Of a stretch of 64,000 nucleotides of DNA, positions 33,148 through 46,300 are shown piece after piece. The notes beneath the pieces are model-generated. The model did no database searches. It had not been told where the DNA came from and was given only the letters and a program-made list of their open reading frames with translations. Source of the DNA: Lytechinus pictus (Eukaryota > Echinodermata > Echinoidea > Temnopleuroida > Toxopneustidae); contig NC_087252.1 in the NCBI RefSeq assembly GCF_037042905.1, positions 23,329,701 through 23,393,700 of the forward strand. Direction: 5' to 3'. The translations under genes and the position numbers were made by a program. Position 1 is the stretch's first letter; the number at the start of each line of letters is the position of its first letter.

Positions 33148-34501
33148 AAAATAATGTATCCTTAAAATAAAAGAAGTTCCTGCAGCAGAGTCTCGAGAAC
33201 ACCTGTAATCTTACCAGATTGCGTAATCTTACAGGAAATTGGTATTTGGTGTATGGAACCTTACAAATTTCCTTTGATAAAACACCCTTTTCCCCTTTTT
33301 AAACAGACCTGTTCTGTTAAATTGCAGAAAAATTCCTGTTTTATGAATTTACAGAATGATTCTGTTATTGCTTTTTGCAAAATCTTCTTTTTTGTTGTTG
33401 TAAAATCAGGTTTTTTTAACAGTGTGACTGAGACAAAATAAGGGATTTACGCTTCCACTATGCACAACGTATTTAAGAATATAGAAAATGTCTTGTCGAA
33501 TGGCCTTTTATAACAAACGATCAACCAAGAGGTCTTTGTCGAGAATTGATGAATCAAAACAACAGTTTAGTCCCGGATTCTGGAAGGACGGCGTATTTGC
33601 AATTTTTCGTCAAAACCTAGGACGAAACTGCTGTTCTTATTCACAATTTTTCGACAAAGACTTACCAGTTCTTTATCGTTCGACGGGGATTTTCAATAAA
33701 TTTACTGTGTTCTTGAATGCATCGTGCGTCGCTGTGCATGAAGCTAATTTAAAGGTGCGCCGATTCCCTGGATTCAAGAGGGCGCTGTTGGACGTTGCTG
33801 TACTCGCCGCCATCTCGATTTGAAGAACATCGTCATGGTATGCATGCAGCTGTCAATCATCAAAACTCCACGTCGCAGTCACACAAACCACTCCCACACC
33901 CAACTGTTTAAACTTATTACGTTATTCTCAATGTCAGATCATCGCTCGGTTTGGGGTCGGTTCATTCGTCTGACTGTGACACGGACCCATTTTCAGAGTT
34001 CTAGTACACTCTTGCAAGGATTTGAAGTTAATGCATATCGGCTGTGAATATGACCAGCCGAAACTTGGATTTATTTTCACCATAAAGATACATTTCTTAT
34101 TTCTTAATCTCAGACAATTTGAATTCAATTCTGTTCGCTTTAAACTCAAATCCACAAGGCTAAAATCCAATGTTCAGCTGGTCACTATTTACAAGCCGAT
34201 ATTGATTTATTTTAAATCCTTGAAATTCAGAGAGTACCTTTTTACACGTTGACACTTTTTGTATTATTTTTCAGAATACATATTATATTGAAAGTATGAA
34301 TGGTTTCAGCTTCATAGATCTCCAAGTTAAAACATAGACATCGAGACTCAACTCCAATCCACTCCGGAACATGGCACAAATAGCACATCGATCATTATAT
34401 TATGTTAGTATATATTTCAGTATATTAAAAAAATCAGCATTAAAAAAACCCCAAAATAATCGATAAATATTGACTGCATGTGTTCCGTTTATATAGGCAA
34501 A
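33148..34501. other. Mostly unassigned, includes a fold-back repeat
   Basis: GTCTTTGTCGAGAATTGATG at about 33531 is mirrored by CACAATTTTTCGACAAAGAC near 33642-33661, with AACAGTTT...AACTGCTG inside. This fold-back repeat underlies the 111-codon frame at 33488-33823. The phrase GGATTCAAGAGGGCGCTGTTGGACG (about 33771) also occurs, diverged and inverted, at about 39700-39720, so it too belongs to a repeat. No gene was recognised. Confidence 0.45.
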
Positions 34502-34849
34502 CTGGTTCCCGTTGCATAAAGAGTCGCAATCAAACCAAACTCCCAAAAATATATCGGTACTCGACTTTCAACCGATGAAATGCGCGCATGAGGGACTTAC
34601 GCAAGACTTTTTATTACTTATACGGAGTGTAACAAAATACCAGTTATCAATGTAATCCTATCCCCCAACACGTTCAAATACACTGAAAGCCTATATGCGA
34701 CCCGTTGCAGAATGAATCATCCATTAAACGCAAATCAAAATATCAAGCGTAAGTCCCTCATGCGCGCATTTCATTGGCTGAACGTCAATTTACGTTTGAT
34801 TTTTGGAGTTCCGTTTGATTGCAGCGCTTTCTGAAACGCCCCCAGGACA
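34502..34849. mobile_element. Fold-back MITE
   Basis: The left arm runs from TTGCATAAAGAGTCGCAATC to ATGAAATGCGCGCATGAGGG. The right arm is its reverse complement, including CCCTCATGCGCGCATTTCAT and GATTGCAGCGCTTTCTGAAA. Each arm is about 100 nt. No ORF is present. Confidence 0.75.
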
Positions 34850-35028
34850 TTGGTAAAATGCAACACAAATTGATAGAATAAATATAATAAATGACGTTAG
34901 GATACAGCCTATAGTTTCTATGCAAAACGACAAAGAAATATTGTGCTTTCTATTAAAGGGGTGCTCCAGCACCGCCCCCTAAAAAAAAAATTCCAGAATG
35001 ATTGTCACTTTAAATGAATTTAATAAAC

Positions 35029-35485
35029 CAGTTCGTAGTTACTTCATGGAAAATTTTGGTCAAATGACCTTTCATTTATTTCATTATGATAGGCAGATTT
35101 CAAAGCAAGATATTACGTAAGCTTGCCTTACATAGCAGGATGATGAAATTGAATAGACCAGGTGACTAGAATAGCACACCAATGAACACTTTATGAAGGT
35201 ATTTGTTGCATTCCTACTTTGAATGCATATCATAGCATGTTGCACAATGTATACTTGGCAAACTGTGAAATACCAGTCGTTCGTGGACGCATTGTTGTTT
35301 TTTGTGGATGTAAATGAAAACCACAATTCAAAAGAATATTTGAATAATCAAGACATCAAAGTTGGTGCTTATCTCATTAGATTTTAAACCACCATGTCAC
35401 GTTAGTACAAATGACCTTCCTCTGATCATGCGTAGAATCTGTTGATCATGCGCAGAAAGGAACTACGAACTGGCTTATTATGGCA
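35029..35485. mobile_element. MITE (CCAGTTCGTAGTTAC family), copy 1
   Basis: The ends CCAGTTCGTAGTTACTTCATGG and GAACTACGAACTGG are inverted. A close copy (most bases identical) sits at about 57296-57733, where the allied duplicate at 53625 lacks it, proving that it is mobile. Confidence 0.85.
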
Positions 35486-35577
35486 ACTACCATCGTGACA
35501 GGGCTTGGCAGTCAATCAAAGTTACCATGGAAGTTGTTATGATGGCCAAGTAACCATAGTTGACACTATAACTAAAC

Positions 35578-35905
35578 GGGCCCGCCTCGTGAAAGTGTCA
35601 CACTCCAGCTGGACACCATCTCTATGGAAAGCCAAGCTAGACATTAATCTTTTGTGAACAGACGTATGCTTCGCACATTCCATGCGTCTGCATTTTGTCC
35701 AATCAGCCTATCGTCCAGTTTTGCTTTCCGTAGAGATGGCAAGCTTTCATAAAACGAAACACTGGGGAGCGTTTCACTAACATTTTCATCCGACGAGTTG
35801 TCAGATCCTTTCTTGATTCTGATTGGCTTAGAAGCAGTGTTACTATGGTAATTGTCGGATAAAAGAGGATTTCGTGTCGGATCAAACCCTTGAATGAAAC
35901 GCTTC
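35578..35905. repeat. Two adjacent small MITEs
   Basis: First: CACCATCTCTATGGAAAGCC mirrored by GCTTTCCGTAGAGATGGC (about 35615-35742). Second: GGGGAGCGTTTCACTAA mirrored by TTGAATGAAACGCTTCTC (about 35766-35908). Both lack coding capacity. Confidence 0.6.
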
Positions 35906-36069
35906 TCTGGTCTCTGCTGATACAGCTGTCAGAGGTCGGAGAATCAACTCATTCTGAAGGAGATCACATACATTCTATACACACCAATGGGGGTGTCGCA
36001 AGGTACTTGCAATTGATCGCATTTCAAGGTCAGCTTTTTTTGATCAACAAGTATAAATTGATTTGCCTC

Positions 36070-36624
36070 TAAAGGACAAGTCCACCTCAATAAAAAGTTG
36101 GTTTCAATAAAAGGAGAAAAATCCAACAAACACAACACTGAAAATTTAGGGTTATGACATTTTAAACAGTTATATGCACATCCTGGTCGGTATGCGAATG
36201 AGCAGACAGATGACGTTACCCACTCACTATTTTTTTTGTATTTTATTATATGAAATATGAAAAATTCGAATTTTCTCCTCATCGTCATGTGGAACTAAAC
36301 TTTATGCCTCCCTGAACATGTGCAATTACCATTATTTTAACAGTTTGTGGTTAAATAAAGTTGGTCCCAATTGTCAAATCTGTGAAAATTGAAATATTTT
36401 ATAATTTAAACAATAAAAAACACAATAAATAGTGAGTGACATCATCGACTCTCTCATTTGCACATCAATGAGTTGTTTTGTTTTGTGAAAAATAAGCAAA
36501 ACTTAAAAATGACATAACTTTCTTATTTTACATTCGATTTTGATGAAATTGTCAGTGTTATGTTAGTTTGATTTTTCTCTATCCATTCAAATCAACAATT
36601 TTCTGAGGTGGACTCGACCTTTAA
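36070..36624. mobile_element. TA-flanked fold-back MITE, copy 2
   Basis: The ends TAAAGGACAAGTCCACCTCA and GAGGTGGACTCGACCTTTAA, with inner arms as in 18352-18969 but the left arm partly deleted after ACACTGAAAATTTAGG. The ORF at 35944-36288 overlapping it is spurious. Confidence 0.8.
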
Positions 36625-36797
36625 TAGTTAAAATCAATCTATCACCTGTAAACTTGTATCTAAAATTTGCAACTGATTGAAAATATTTTCTTGCAAGTTG
36701 CAACACCCTACGGGGAGAAAGGGTAGGCCTACAAAAATGCATTTTTTAAAATCTTATTAGCGCACGGAATTTCTCATCTGTCTCCTTGATGTTCAAG

Positions 36798-36857
36798 CAG
36801 TGGCGTACCTGGGATTTTTCACAGGGGGGGGCAAAACCGTCCGCAAAAAATTTGACA

Positions 36858-36893
<36 letters not shown>

Positions 36894-37011
36894 TCTTCAA
36901 GCTCGTCAGGGGGGGGGGGGGGGGCAGGGATACGTCCTTTGCATGGGTTGTGGCTCGTCAGGGGGGGGGCAGACTGCCCCCTCTGCCCCCCCCCCCGTAG
37001 GTACGCTAGTG
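36798..37011. mobile_element. hAT-like MITE with poly-A/poly-G, 8-bp TSD
   Basis: Begins CAGTGGCGTACCTGGG and ends GTAGGTACGCTAGTG. Perfect 8-bp repeats TGTTCAAG flank it at 36790-36797 and 37012-37019. The inside holds a 30-nt A-run, G-runs and C-runs. It belongs to the same family as 5765-6082 and 54456-54770. Frames across it are low-complexity. Confidence 0.85.
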
Positions 37012-37019
37012 TGTTCAAG

Positions 37020-37489
37020 GTGCAGTAAAGTGTGGTTTCGTTCAAAAACTGGAACATTTTGCACCTACAACATACTCTGCGCCATTAAATGTGGATAATG
37101 TAGCTAACTCTACCTTTAAACGTGCACATCGTAACAGCATCCACTATTTGCGGTCATCCTATCAACCACGAGTGTTGGTAGTTGTTCCTATCTGCCTTTT
37201 TCGTTTAGTGTACAACCAGAAATATGAAAACCAATTTACAACTGCAATGAACTGCCAGCCCGATCATTCCCACTCAAAAGACAGTAACAAAATAATTATT
37301 CGAAAATTTCATAAAATGTGCTCGTAATAAAATAACAGCTTGGGGTCTTACATGTACTCTGCTTATAATATGTCTGTATCGATATATACTTAAGATGTAT
37401 CACTAGCTAAAACATTGATATTGATTAGTTTTAGAAATTTCGTACGTAAAACAATAATCCGTTTAAACGGTGTCCGATATCTCTAATTA
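37020..37489. other. Unassigned stretch
   Basis: The frame at 37091-37327 shows no recognisable domain. I see no repeat or RNA gene. Confidence 0.4.
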
Positions 37490-37708
37490 TACAATGCGTT
37501 TCAGAAAAAAAGGTAATCCAAATCTAGAGAGCCGAAATTCAAAGCCCATTCAATTCTATAAAATCATATGGTTGGATATGAGAGACGAATTCCTCAGCTT
37601 TACATTGATACCCTATTTGTACCAGTTGTGTCAAGCATGACCAAATTAACTGATGTTGAAGACAAAAGATGCAGATACCCCTTTTTAGAAGTATTTGAAA
37701 ACTTGATG

Positions 37709-38610
37709 AAAGGGTCGAGGCTGGTGTAAATACTTTCATCGATGCCCGAGTTGGCAACAATATTTTGATTGGCCTCTTTTTCTTCCAAGGGAGTGTAAAT
37801 GGGCGATTGTACTTGCAGATGATTGACGAGGAGATCGTGACACAGTTGGATCAACATTTTGAGAGACATGTTCGAGGAGTGTACAGGTGGATCCAGGATG
37901 GCCCTCCTGCGCATCGTTCCAACACCATTCGTGATAGACTGTTTGACATCGAGTTGTTATCCTCAACCATGACGTAGAATGGCTAACAAGATTGCATGAC
38001 CTCGATCATGCCCTGTGATTATTTCCCTTGGGGACACGTAAAGAAAACCAAGGTGTTCGCAACTTGGTTCGCAACTCCTCAAGATATTGATGATTTGGAG
38101 GGCCGAATTCAACTTGAGGTGGAAGCTTTGCGCAATGATCCAGCAATGGTGAGACGAGTTGTTTTAAGGCCACCGCACACCTTACGACCCGACCAGTCGC
38201 CGACTGGCTTGCGACTGAGTGAGGGGAGATGTGACGTCACAGCGCATGTCAGCTTCAGAGTCGCAGACCGGTCAGAGACAAGTCGCAAGGAAAATCGGAA
38301 GGATTTGACATGTCGAATCCTTATGACTGGATCGCAAGCTCAATCCAAATTCCAGCCAATCAGACAGCAGAGTTGCACGACGCGTATATGATAAACAACG
38401 CGCATACGCAGTAGTAAACGCATTATCTTTGTTGTTATGCCAAAAAGCAAAAAGCGCATGCGTGAGTCGCAAATCGGATCGCAAGGTGTGCGGTGTCGTG
38501 GCTTATGACTACCTTGCGATTCATCTCCCCTCTCCTTCCACGGTGCCTGCTTTGTGTGCAAAGGAGACGGGAGGACATGCAGGAGGACATGTTGAAGGTG
38601 TGGGTGAATA
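37709..38610 (+). pseudogene. Mariner-like DDE transposase (C-terminal part, broken)
   Basis: The catalytic domain of a cut-and-paste transposase. Readable pieces in order are GVNTFIDARVG then GLFFFQGSVNGRLYLQM (about 37713-37820), WIQDGPPAHRS (37890-37922; the Asp is the second catalytic acid in this family), CDYFPWGHVK (38012-38043; the third acid region), TPQDIDDLEGRIQLEVEALR (38075-38134), and after an inserted element RCLLCVQRR (about 38541-38567) up to a stop near 38610. The conserved run between the second and third acid motifs is shortened and interrupted by stops near 37975. The N-terminal DNA-binding region and the first catalytic Asp are not found, consistent with internal deletion. 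Confidence 0.85.
38166..38535. mobile_element. MITE nested in the transposase
   Basis: Ends GGCCACCGCACACCTTACGA and ATCGCAAGGTGTGCGGTGTC are inverted. The inner CTTGCGACTGAGTGAGGGGA is matched by TTGCGATTCATCTCCCCTCT beyond 38510, so the right limit is uncertain. It separates MVRRVV from RCLLCVQRR of the transposase. Confidence 0.7.
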
Positions 38611-39179
38611 AGACATCAACCTTTCAAACATCATTTCAGAGGAATGCCTTGACTCTACATTCCAAAAATTACTTGGAAACCTCAAAAACATCCTATTCTA
38701 TCATGTGCAGATTTTACCCTCTTTACCAAAACTTGGAAAAAGTGTCATCTTCACCCATTGTCATTAACATTAATTCGGTCATGCGTGACACAAATGGTAC
38801 AAATAGGGTATCAATTGAAAGCTGAGGTGTTCTTTTCTCATATCCATGCAGAATAATTTCACGAAATCAAATATGATACGAATATACCAGCCCTCTATAT
38901 TTGGATTACTCTTTTTTCTGAAACGCACTGTATACATTTGAAGTTAAAAGAACCTACAATTGCACGTTGCCAGGATTTAAGAGAGAGCTGTTGGACATTC
39001 ATTGTATTTACGCGCTGCAATCGACGGTGCGAGCAGATCATTGACACCAAAGTTAAACGACGCTCACGCAGATGTCATGTTCTGAATGCCCAAACCCTTG
39101 ATTCTCAGTTGCGTACGCTTTGGCTGCTTTTCGAAACCTTCTGTTTTGTGAAGTGGCGTCATCAGATGTTTGGGCCAAC

Positions 39180-39515
39180 GTACGCCGATATAGGTATCAC
39201 ATGCCTAATTCATTTCCCAAAGACTCGTGTGTTAAAGTGGCACTTTGAAAAAAATCATAAAAGATAAAGAGGAAATTCGAGGGTTGAATGTTTACTACCA
39301 GTGGACAGGATATATATCTGACATTCCATATCTGACCAGAAAAGGGTACCTCGACCGGCTCATTTTAAAAATAAATCGGCATTTATAAAGATTACACCTG
39401 ACAGGATCAAATTCATCACTTGAGAGAGTAAAATGGCCCTAATTCTTCCACCAGTAACAAAATAGTTCCAAAGTAGTGATATATCTTTCCAATTTGGAAA
39501 AAGGAAGTTCAGTAG
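39180..39515 (-). repeat. Dispersed repeat, inverted copy of 22868-23215
   Basis: Collinear in reverse with 22868-23215. Further upstream, 38938-39180 has no recognised content. Confidence 0.7.
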
Positions 39516-39861
39516 GTACCCTCCCTAGAATCAGTGTTAGATTGTCAGTCATATTCATTCATTTTTGTCAATCAGCAATATCAAATTTGAAAATTGAGAA
39601 TGGGTTGACTCGAATGAATATCTTTTGCCTGCCAGTTGTAATTAGGCCCGTGAAACCTCTCGTCAAAAGCAGCATTAGACCCGTGTTTACAGCACCGTCC
39701 TACAGCGCCCTCTTGAATCCAGCGAATGTGCACATTAAATTAGCTTCATAAGCTACAGTACTCTATGAATAATAATAATATATAATATGTTAACAAAAAA
39801 CCCAAATCTTTTTCTAATTTCACTTCGAGAAACAAAATGCATGCCGCTAATGCACTATTTG

Positions 39862-39867
39862 TTTATT
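39862..39867 (-). terminator. Poly(A) signal of the Ly6-like gene
   Basis: AATAAA on the - strand, 122 nt past the stop codon. The 3' UTR between them is a TTC-rich tract (GAAGAAGAA on the + strand, 39880-39966). Confidence 0.6.
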
Positions 39868-39988
39868 TGAATTTAAAAAAAGAAGAAGAAGAAGAAGAAG
39901 AAGAAGGAGAAGAAGAAGAAAAAAAGAAGAAGAGGGGAGGAGGAAGAGGAGAAGAAGAATAAGAAGAACCAGAAGAGTCCCTACAATC

Positions 39989-40341
39989 TTAAAACTCCTT
40001 AGCAAAAATAGCCATGAGAAGAGCAGCAATGACGACGACGACGTCGGTACGCAGAGACCCAGCCCCTCCAACAATAGTCCCGTTGAGGGGGCATACAATG
40101 TTTGCATCCAGCCGGGTTGTGTCTGCCTGAAATATCATTGGCAAACGTCCTACGAACGAAGCCGCTGTGTCAGAGATACCATAGTCATCGCGATAACTCA
40201 AAATATTTCCGAGCAAGTCGGATCGGGCATCATTATCTTCACTGCATGTATTACTTTTGATTGTCTGCACACATCCAAAAATGGTAGCATTGAAGGCCAC
40301 TGGCACGGGTGGATTGGGATTGGACTTTACTATTCCCGTCC
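39989..40341 (-). CDS. Exon 3: C-terminal half and GPI signal
   Basis: The acceptor TTTTCTCGCACAG precedes the exon on the - strand. It holds 116 codons plus stop (last stop base at 39989). Cys 90, 99 and 150 and the hydrophobic tail lie here. The frame continues upstream by chance for nine codons into the intron. Confidence 0.85.
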
Positions 40342-43300
40342 CTGTGCGAGAAAAGATGAAAATATACAAAGAAAAGAGAAAATGTTCTTGTTAAAACAAT
40401 TCTTCTATTTGATCATGCTCAATGGGTTTTTTAGTGTACCTTATCGTTTTAAAACTTGACCATTATAGCCTACAAGCTTAAGACACGAAATTCAAATCAT
40501 ATAAAATCATTTGATTACACCAATGTGATAAACATTACAAATATATGAGATGTAATACATGTATGAGATGAATAAAAAAATGCACAAAAGTCAGATTTGA
40601 ATATTATAAAAAAGATATGTATATCATCAGGATCACTATTGTCAATTTATTGACTTTGAACCAGATAAAATTAGTTTTTCCTTTTTCCCTGTTTACCGAC
40701 GAGACAAGATAAAAGACGGACATTTCCAAACAAGGTCAGTTAATATTCATTGGCTCTCGTGAAGTATGTTCATACTTGAATCATGCATATTATCTCCATG
40801 GCTGATGGTACTAAGGGCGTCGACCCATGTTTCGGATTTTTTTCCCAAATTTTTTTTTGCGCGCCTTACGCGCCACACTTTTAATACAAAATGTTCAGAA
40901 AAATGGGCAATTTCGTATTTTCAGAAGTTGTATATGCCAAATGGTTTTAAAGCAATTTCCAATGAATTTTATAATATATATTAGCATTGTATATTATGAC
41001 TTATTCAATTTGTCAAATTATTGGGGGAGGCAAATCGATATGTCCCCCCCCCCAAAAAAAAAAAAAATCATTACCCACCCCCTCACCCAGGATCGACGCC
41101 TCTGGTAATGAGACAATTTTAAATTGCGTACAGATTGCACTTGCCAACTTGTCTACTTGGAGACGACATGTGGACATATACTGTACATCGTGTCAAGGTT
41201 TTAAACCCCAAAATAAGGATATTTCGTACCGAAAAAAAAATGACGAGCAAAAAAAAGACACGAAAAAGGGTTCTTTACTTTCAAAAGAGGGGGGCACATC
41301 TCCGTTTTAATGGCATTTTTACATTAAAAATTTTAATTTTACTTCTCAAAGGGGAGGGGGGCACATGCCGGCTGTGCCCCCCCCCCCTGGATCCGCCAGT
41401 GCTCACACCCTTATAGGGTTACATGTATTACCATTGATTGTAGCGCGTCCACAAGCGGTCATGTTGTTCCAGCATGTCACTTCTGGTAGATTGCTCATAT
41501 TGCATTGCAGATCAATGAGATTAGGCTGTGTTTGTAAGGATATACAAGCCTTGCACTTGAGTTGTTGACCTAAACCAGGAAGAAAGAGAAAAAGAGACGT
41601 TAAAATAACATTTTTTTATCCATTTCTCATAATGTAGACCTACACCTCCGGTCTACAATCAAGAATGTGTGAATCCTCTTTTATCAATTCTCATTTCATA
41701 CAAACTGCAGAATTTTGTTAAAAACGTGGATTTTAATGTCAAAAGATCAGATTTCAACTTTAACTGCTTTGTATTTAAAACAATTTTGAGAATATAATTA
41801 TTCGCACAAATGACAGATTAAAGTTTCAATACTCATTTTTTTCATTCCGAATCGACATATTACACTTTAATATGAAATAATAACCATATACATGTAAATC
41901 AATACAAGGGAATATAGTACTATGTTATGAGGCGCCGATTGTTCCAGTATTATATAGAGCAAATATTTGTTATATAATCATTATTTATTAAATAATAACA
42001 ATTATTTATATATAATTTGCACTTTATTTGTTGTTTTTACGCGTTGCGTTTTGCGCACTGCGTTTCTTGATGCTGTTAACTAATAAATTCATCATTTCCT
42101 GATGAAGCCCTATGGGCGAAAATTTGATCTATTTTTTCTCTCTCTATATATATATATACATATATAATAGGACGTGCTACATCTTTTTGAAGTATGCCTA
42201 ATGCAAAAACAAAACGAAGTAAAAAAAAAGTGAAGAAAACTAAAATTATAAAATGAAGGAGTTGTAAAAGGGGAAGCTCTTGAATTAAATCAAGTTAAAA
42301 TCAGAGTGTTTTTGGACTACATATCCTTTTAATTGTTCATGGTTGTAGGGTATAAGAAAACAAAATAATAGGGTGCGCTATGTTTTTTTTGGAAGTATGC
42401 CTAATGCAAAAACAAAACGAAGTAAAAAAAAAGGGAAGGAAAAAAACATTGTAGGAGTTAAAGGGGAAGCTCTTGAAATAAATCAAGGTAAACGCTGAGT
42501 CTTTTGGACTGTAAATTCTGTTAATTCTTCATGGTTGTATAGGATTTAAAAAATTACCGACTAATGGATTAATGGAAATAAAATTAGCTCATTTTACCGT
42601 ATATCTGGATATTTCATGTTTGGTTCTATTTACCAATTCCTTCATACCAACCATTTATTTCGAAATAATTATATTGTTGTTATGAGAGAGGGGGGGGGGG
42701 GGGCACAAAAAGGGAGGTGTAGGTCCCGTTACTGTATTTTAGCCTACCCCTGTAATCCAAATCAGAAGTAGACCCCCCACCCTCACTGGAGAGAACACAG
42801 AGTCCCGTAGTGTGTGCTAGTTGTGTTCAAAGTGTGGAACACAATATGAAATCACCTTCACACTGTTATAGTAGAGAGTTTTAATCGCATACTCACATAG
42901 TCGACCATGTGACAATCGAGGTGTCCACAGTGTGAAAATATCTTCACGCTGTTGAATTTGAGCATCTTAACAGTGTGAATGTTTTCACATAGTCCACAAT
43001 GTGAACACACTGGCCCGTATTCTGAAGTCGGGTTTAAGTTAAACTCAGGTTTAAAGCTGTAGTTTAAGTATGGATAGCCAATTGTTACATACATCACTAA
43101 CTGTAGAGATATCATACTTCAGCTCATTTAGCTCTTAAATCATTCATAATTGTCTAGGAAGTATAAGCAGATTAATGTCTTTACCATCGATGAATCAGGA
43201 AAGAGTGCAGTAAACATAAGAAACACACTACTTATTAATAATTTTGATACTTATGGCTTCCCATACTTAAACCACAACTTTAAACCTGGGTTTAAATTAA

Positions 43301-46300
43301 ACCCGACTTCAGAATACGGGCCACTGTGATCAGACTGTGTGACACTGTGTTCTGTATAGCCCCCCCCCCCCATCCATCAAAATAGCCTGGCATCCACCCC
43401 ACCCTGGTGGTATGGCTTAATCATAATAATACTGGTCGCTTGTATCTTATGTTCTCTTATATAGCATATCACCTTAATTTAAGGGCTTATAGAAAAAAGG
43501 GGGACTGAAATAAAACATCCACAAAAATATTGTACTAGCAAGCTTTTCTAAATAATGAATAGAATAATTATCAACTGCCAATATATTTAGAGAAAAATAT
43601 ATATTCCCTTGCCATACTTAGCAACAATTAATCAATATAAACACGGTTTCAACATGCTTGAGTATTTAAGTTCTTACAGGAATATCCAGTTGATATTGAT
43701 ACCAGGAAGAAAAATAGAAATAAGTATAACAAATTTAGTAAACAAGCCTATCAAATAACCCACAAAATAACGATTTCGGTACTGGTCTATAAGCCTCGAC
43801 GTCCAAAAAAATACAAAAACGATCTTAAACCGGATCTACCTTCTTGAAAGAGGACAGGGCTCACAAAGCGTTGCGATTGGTCGGTGGGTAAACAAATCTA
43901 GGCTTGGTATTTTTTTAAGGATGTTTTGTTGTACTCTCTCAAATCAAAATACACATTCACATTCCATAAGCAAGTTGTACAAACTATTTGAAACATGATT
44001 ATAAATTATACAATAAATCCATAACAAATATAATTATACAAATTATACATCAAACTTCAAAGATACTAGAAATTAATACTAATGCGTTTCAGCAATTACA
44101 AAATGAAATATTAACAAGATGTATGAAATGATAAGAGAGAAAAAAAGATAAAAAGTGTTTTTCTACCTCCCACTAAAAAATATGGGGCCGTTGGTTTCCT
44201 TTTCTCCCATCGTAATCTAACCCTTAAAAATATCAAAAACTTGAGGATATTCATCCGATCATTTTTCGTTACCTCTCAGGATACGTTTAAAAAGGTAATA
44301 TTACGGGAAACATTCTGCTGGTATGCTATAGAGTTACCAAGGCAACTTCACCATGTTCACAGGGGCGTATACCCTTCTTGTTTCAAGTAGAAAAAAGAGA
44401 GGCGGAAAGAAAATGATGTAAGAAGGAACAAGAATATATGAAAATGAGAGCTCCCGGTTTGGTAACATTACAACACCCTATAATTCAATTGAGAAATATA
44501 GAAGGTCTTCGTGCCCCTCGTCGCCCCCCCCCCCCGGCCATAATCAATCTTCCTCGTACCACCCCTGACAATTCCAATGGCGGTGCTCGCGTGTGGAAAA
44601 CATGATATTTTGACTTTATACGACTATTTCAAGTTATTGCAATGAAAATATAGTAGAATAATTATGAAAGGGGGAAAACAGGAGATTGGGTGCTGCAATT
44701 ACCCTTACTTTTATTACTTGGATTCCGAAATGATCTGGTGGAGGGGTCGCGTTACCTCCGCCCCCCTTCCCATATCAGAATATGCCTGCGTGTCCCCTGT
44801 GAAGGGGTAGGGTACCCTCATGTTTTAAGCATGTGAAATTGATTGACAATTGTAGTTCTCTTTCGAGAGATCGGGTCATAAATATACTTCATGTATACTC
44901 TTAAATCTATACATGCGATAAGAACGCGAAGACGAGCGCTATAATTTCCGTAAAGAGATTCATCTGATTGGTAAAAACACACACAAAAAAAACTGTCATC
45001 TTTTCACGAAAGATGAAAATTTTGTTTTATTTGAACGGTATAATCGTTTCTTCATAGTTTCATTTAGTAAAAAGCCATACACATTTTGCTTTATTAGAAT
45101 TCAAAGCACAAAAAGTCAACTATAGTTATGTTCATACTGTTATTCCAATTCGTTATATTTTTATATTTAACAATCAACATTGTTAAGGTACGTACGTGAA
45201 CTGCTAGTGGTGCACATTGGTTGGGCATGGAGGGGACATTTTTTCGAAGCTGGGCTTGAAGATATCAGCCCCTGAAACTTGTATTTAATAATAATAATAA
45301 TCCGTTTTTTTATATAGCGCTTAATACATCGGAACGACGTGTCTAAGCGCTTTACAGATATATTATTATCTTCTAGCATTAGAAAGATAGAAGAAAAGGG
45401 GATAAAAAGGATGGCTATGTCCAGCGAACATACCAAAATAAAGTGAGTCAAAAGGAAGGAACTTGCCAAGCAACTTCTGAGCTGTCGTCCCAGTGAATTA
45501 TCTTAAAACCAGTACGAAATTTAGTACAGGATCTATAGGTTTTACAACGGACACAATTACGTTTTAAAGGGGGTGTGAACTGTGTGTGGTCTCTCATTGA
45601 CTGTGTGTTATAAATACATAGTCTTAAAATATACGTTTTCAGATATCTACTAATACTACAGAGAATAAATTGACCTATAATTGTATTTGTATAGAGAAAT
45701 TAAAATGTTTTGAGAGGAAAAGTAATTGTTTTGCTACTTGGTAACATGATTATTGCAGTATAAAAAGTATTGAGTAGCACGTTATCATTCAAGTTGGTGT
45801 ATATTACTAGACTACACTAGCATTATGGGTCAGGAAACCGGCCAGGTATGAATAGTTGAGGACTGAGATGGCGCTATTGGTTCGTATCTGCTTTAAATTG
45901 GAACTCAAACTTGGACATAGAATATTATTTGAGAGGGGGGAATGAATAAGACAAAATGGTGAACGTTTGAAAGAAATCGGACAGGCAATAAGAAAAGTCA
46001 TGGCTGTTTTAAAATGGAATTTTCTTTAGTTCCCTAAGACTATGTAAATTTGAAGTTGGCAAATGGTACGTAAAACTCTCCTACATAAACCATGTACTTT
46101 ATTATCATGGATTTGTGTTTTTCCCCACGAGTATACCTACTCCCATGGGGCAGTAAGACAGGTAGAATATTGTTTTACTACTTAATGAAAGAAAAAATAC
46201 AATTTGAAGAAAAGATTTAGATTTTTTTTTTATGTATTGGAGTAAATGAAAGAGTAGCCCTTTCCTTTATCACTATGACTCGTCAGTGCGGAGAATTTGA

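Larger units (their letters stand above)
37492..38930 (+). mobile_element. Mariner-like DNA transposon remnant with long TIRs
   Basis: Left end CAATGCGTTTCAGAAAAAAA and right end the complement of CAGTGCGTTTCAGAAAAAAG, flanked by TA at 37490-37491 and 38931-38932. The inverted similarity continues inward to about 190 bp, with TTGATACCCTATTTGTACCA matched on both sides. Inside is a broken transposase (37709-38610) that is itself split by a MITE. Confidence 0.85.

Noticed and set aside
33488-33823. 111-codon + strand frame
   Set aside because: It covers a fold-back repeat and a phrase (GGATTCAAGAGGGCGCTG) also seen near 39700; no domain, splice context or signal was recognised.
36746-37057. 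Overlapping frames with Lys, Gly and Phe runs
   Set aside because: They lie in the homopolymer-rich hAT-like MITE at 36798-37011.
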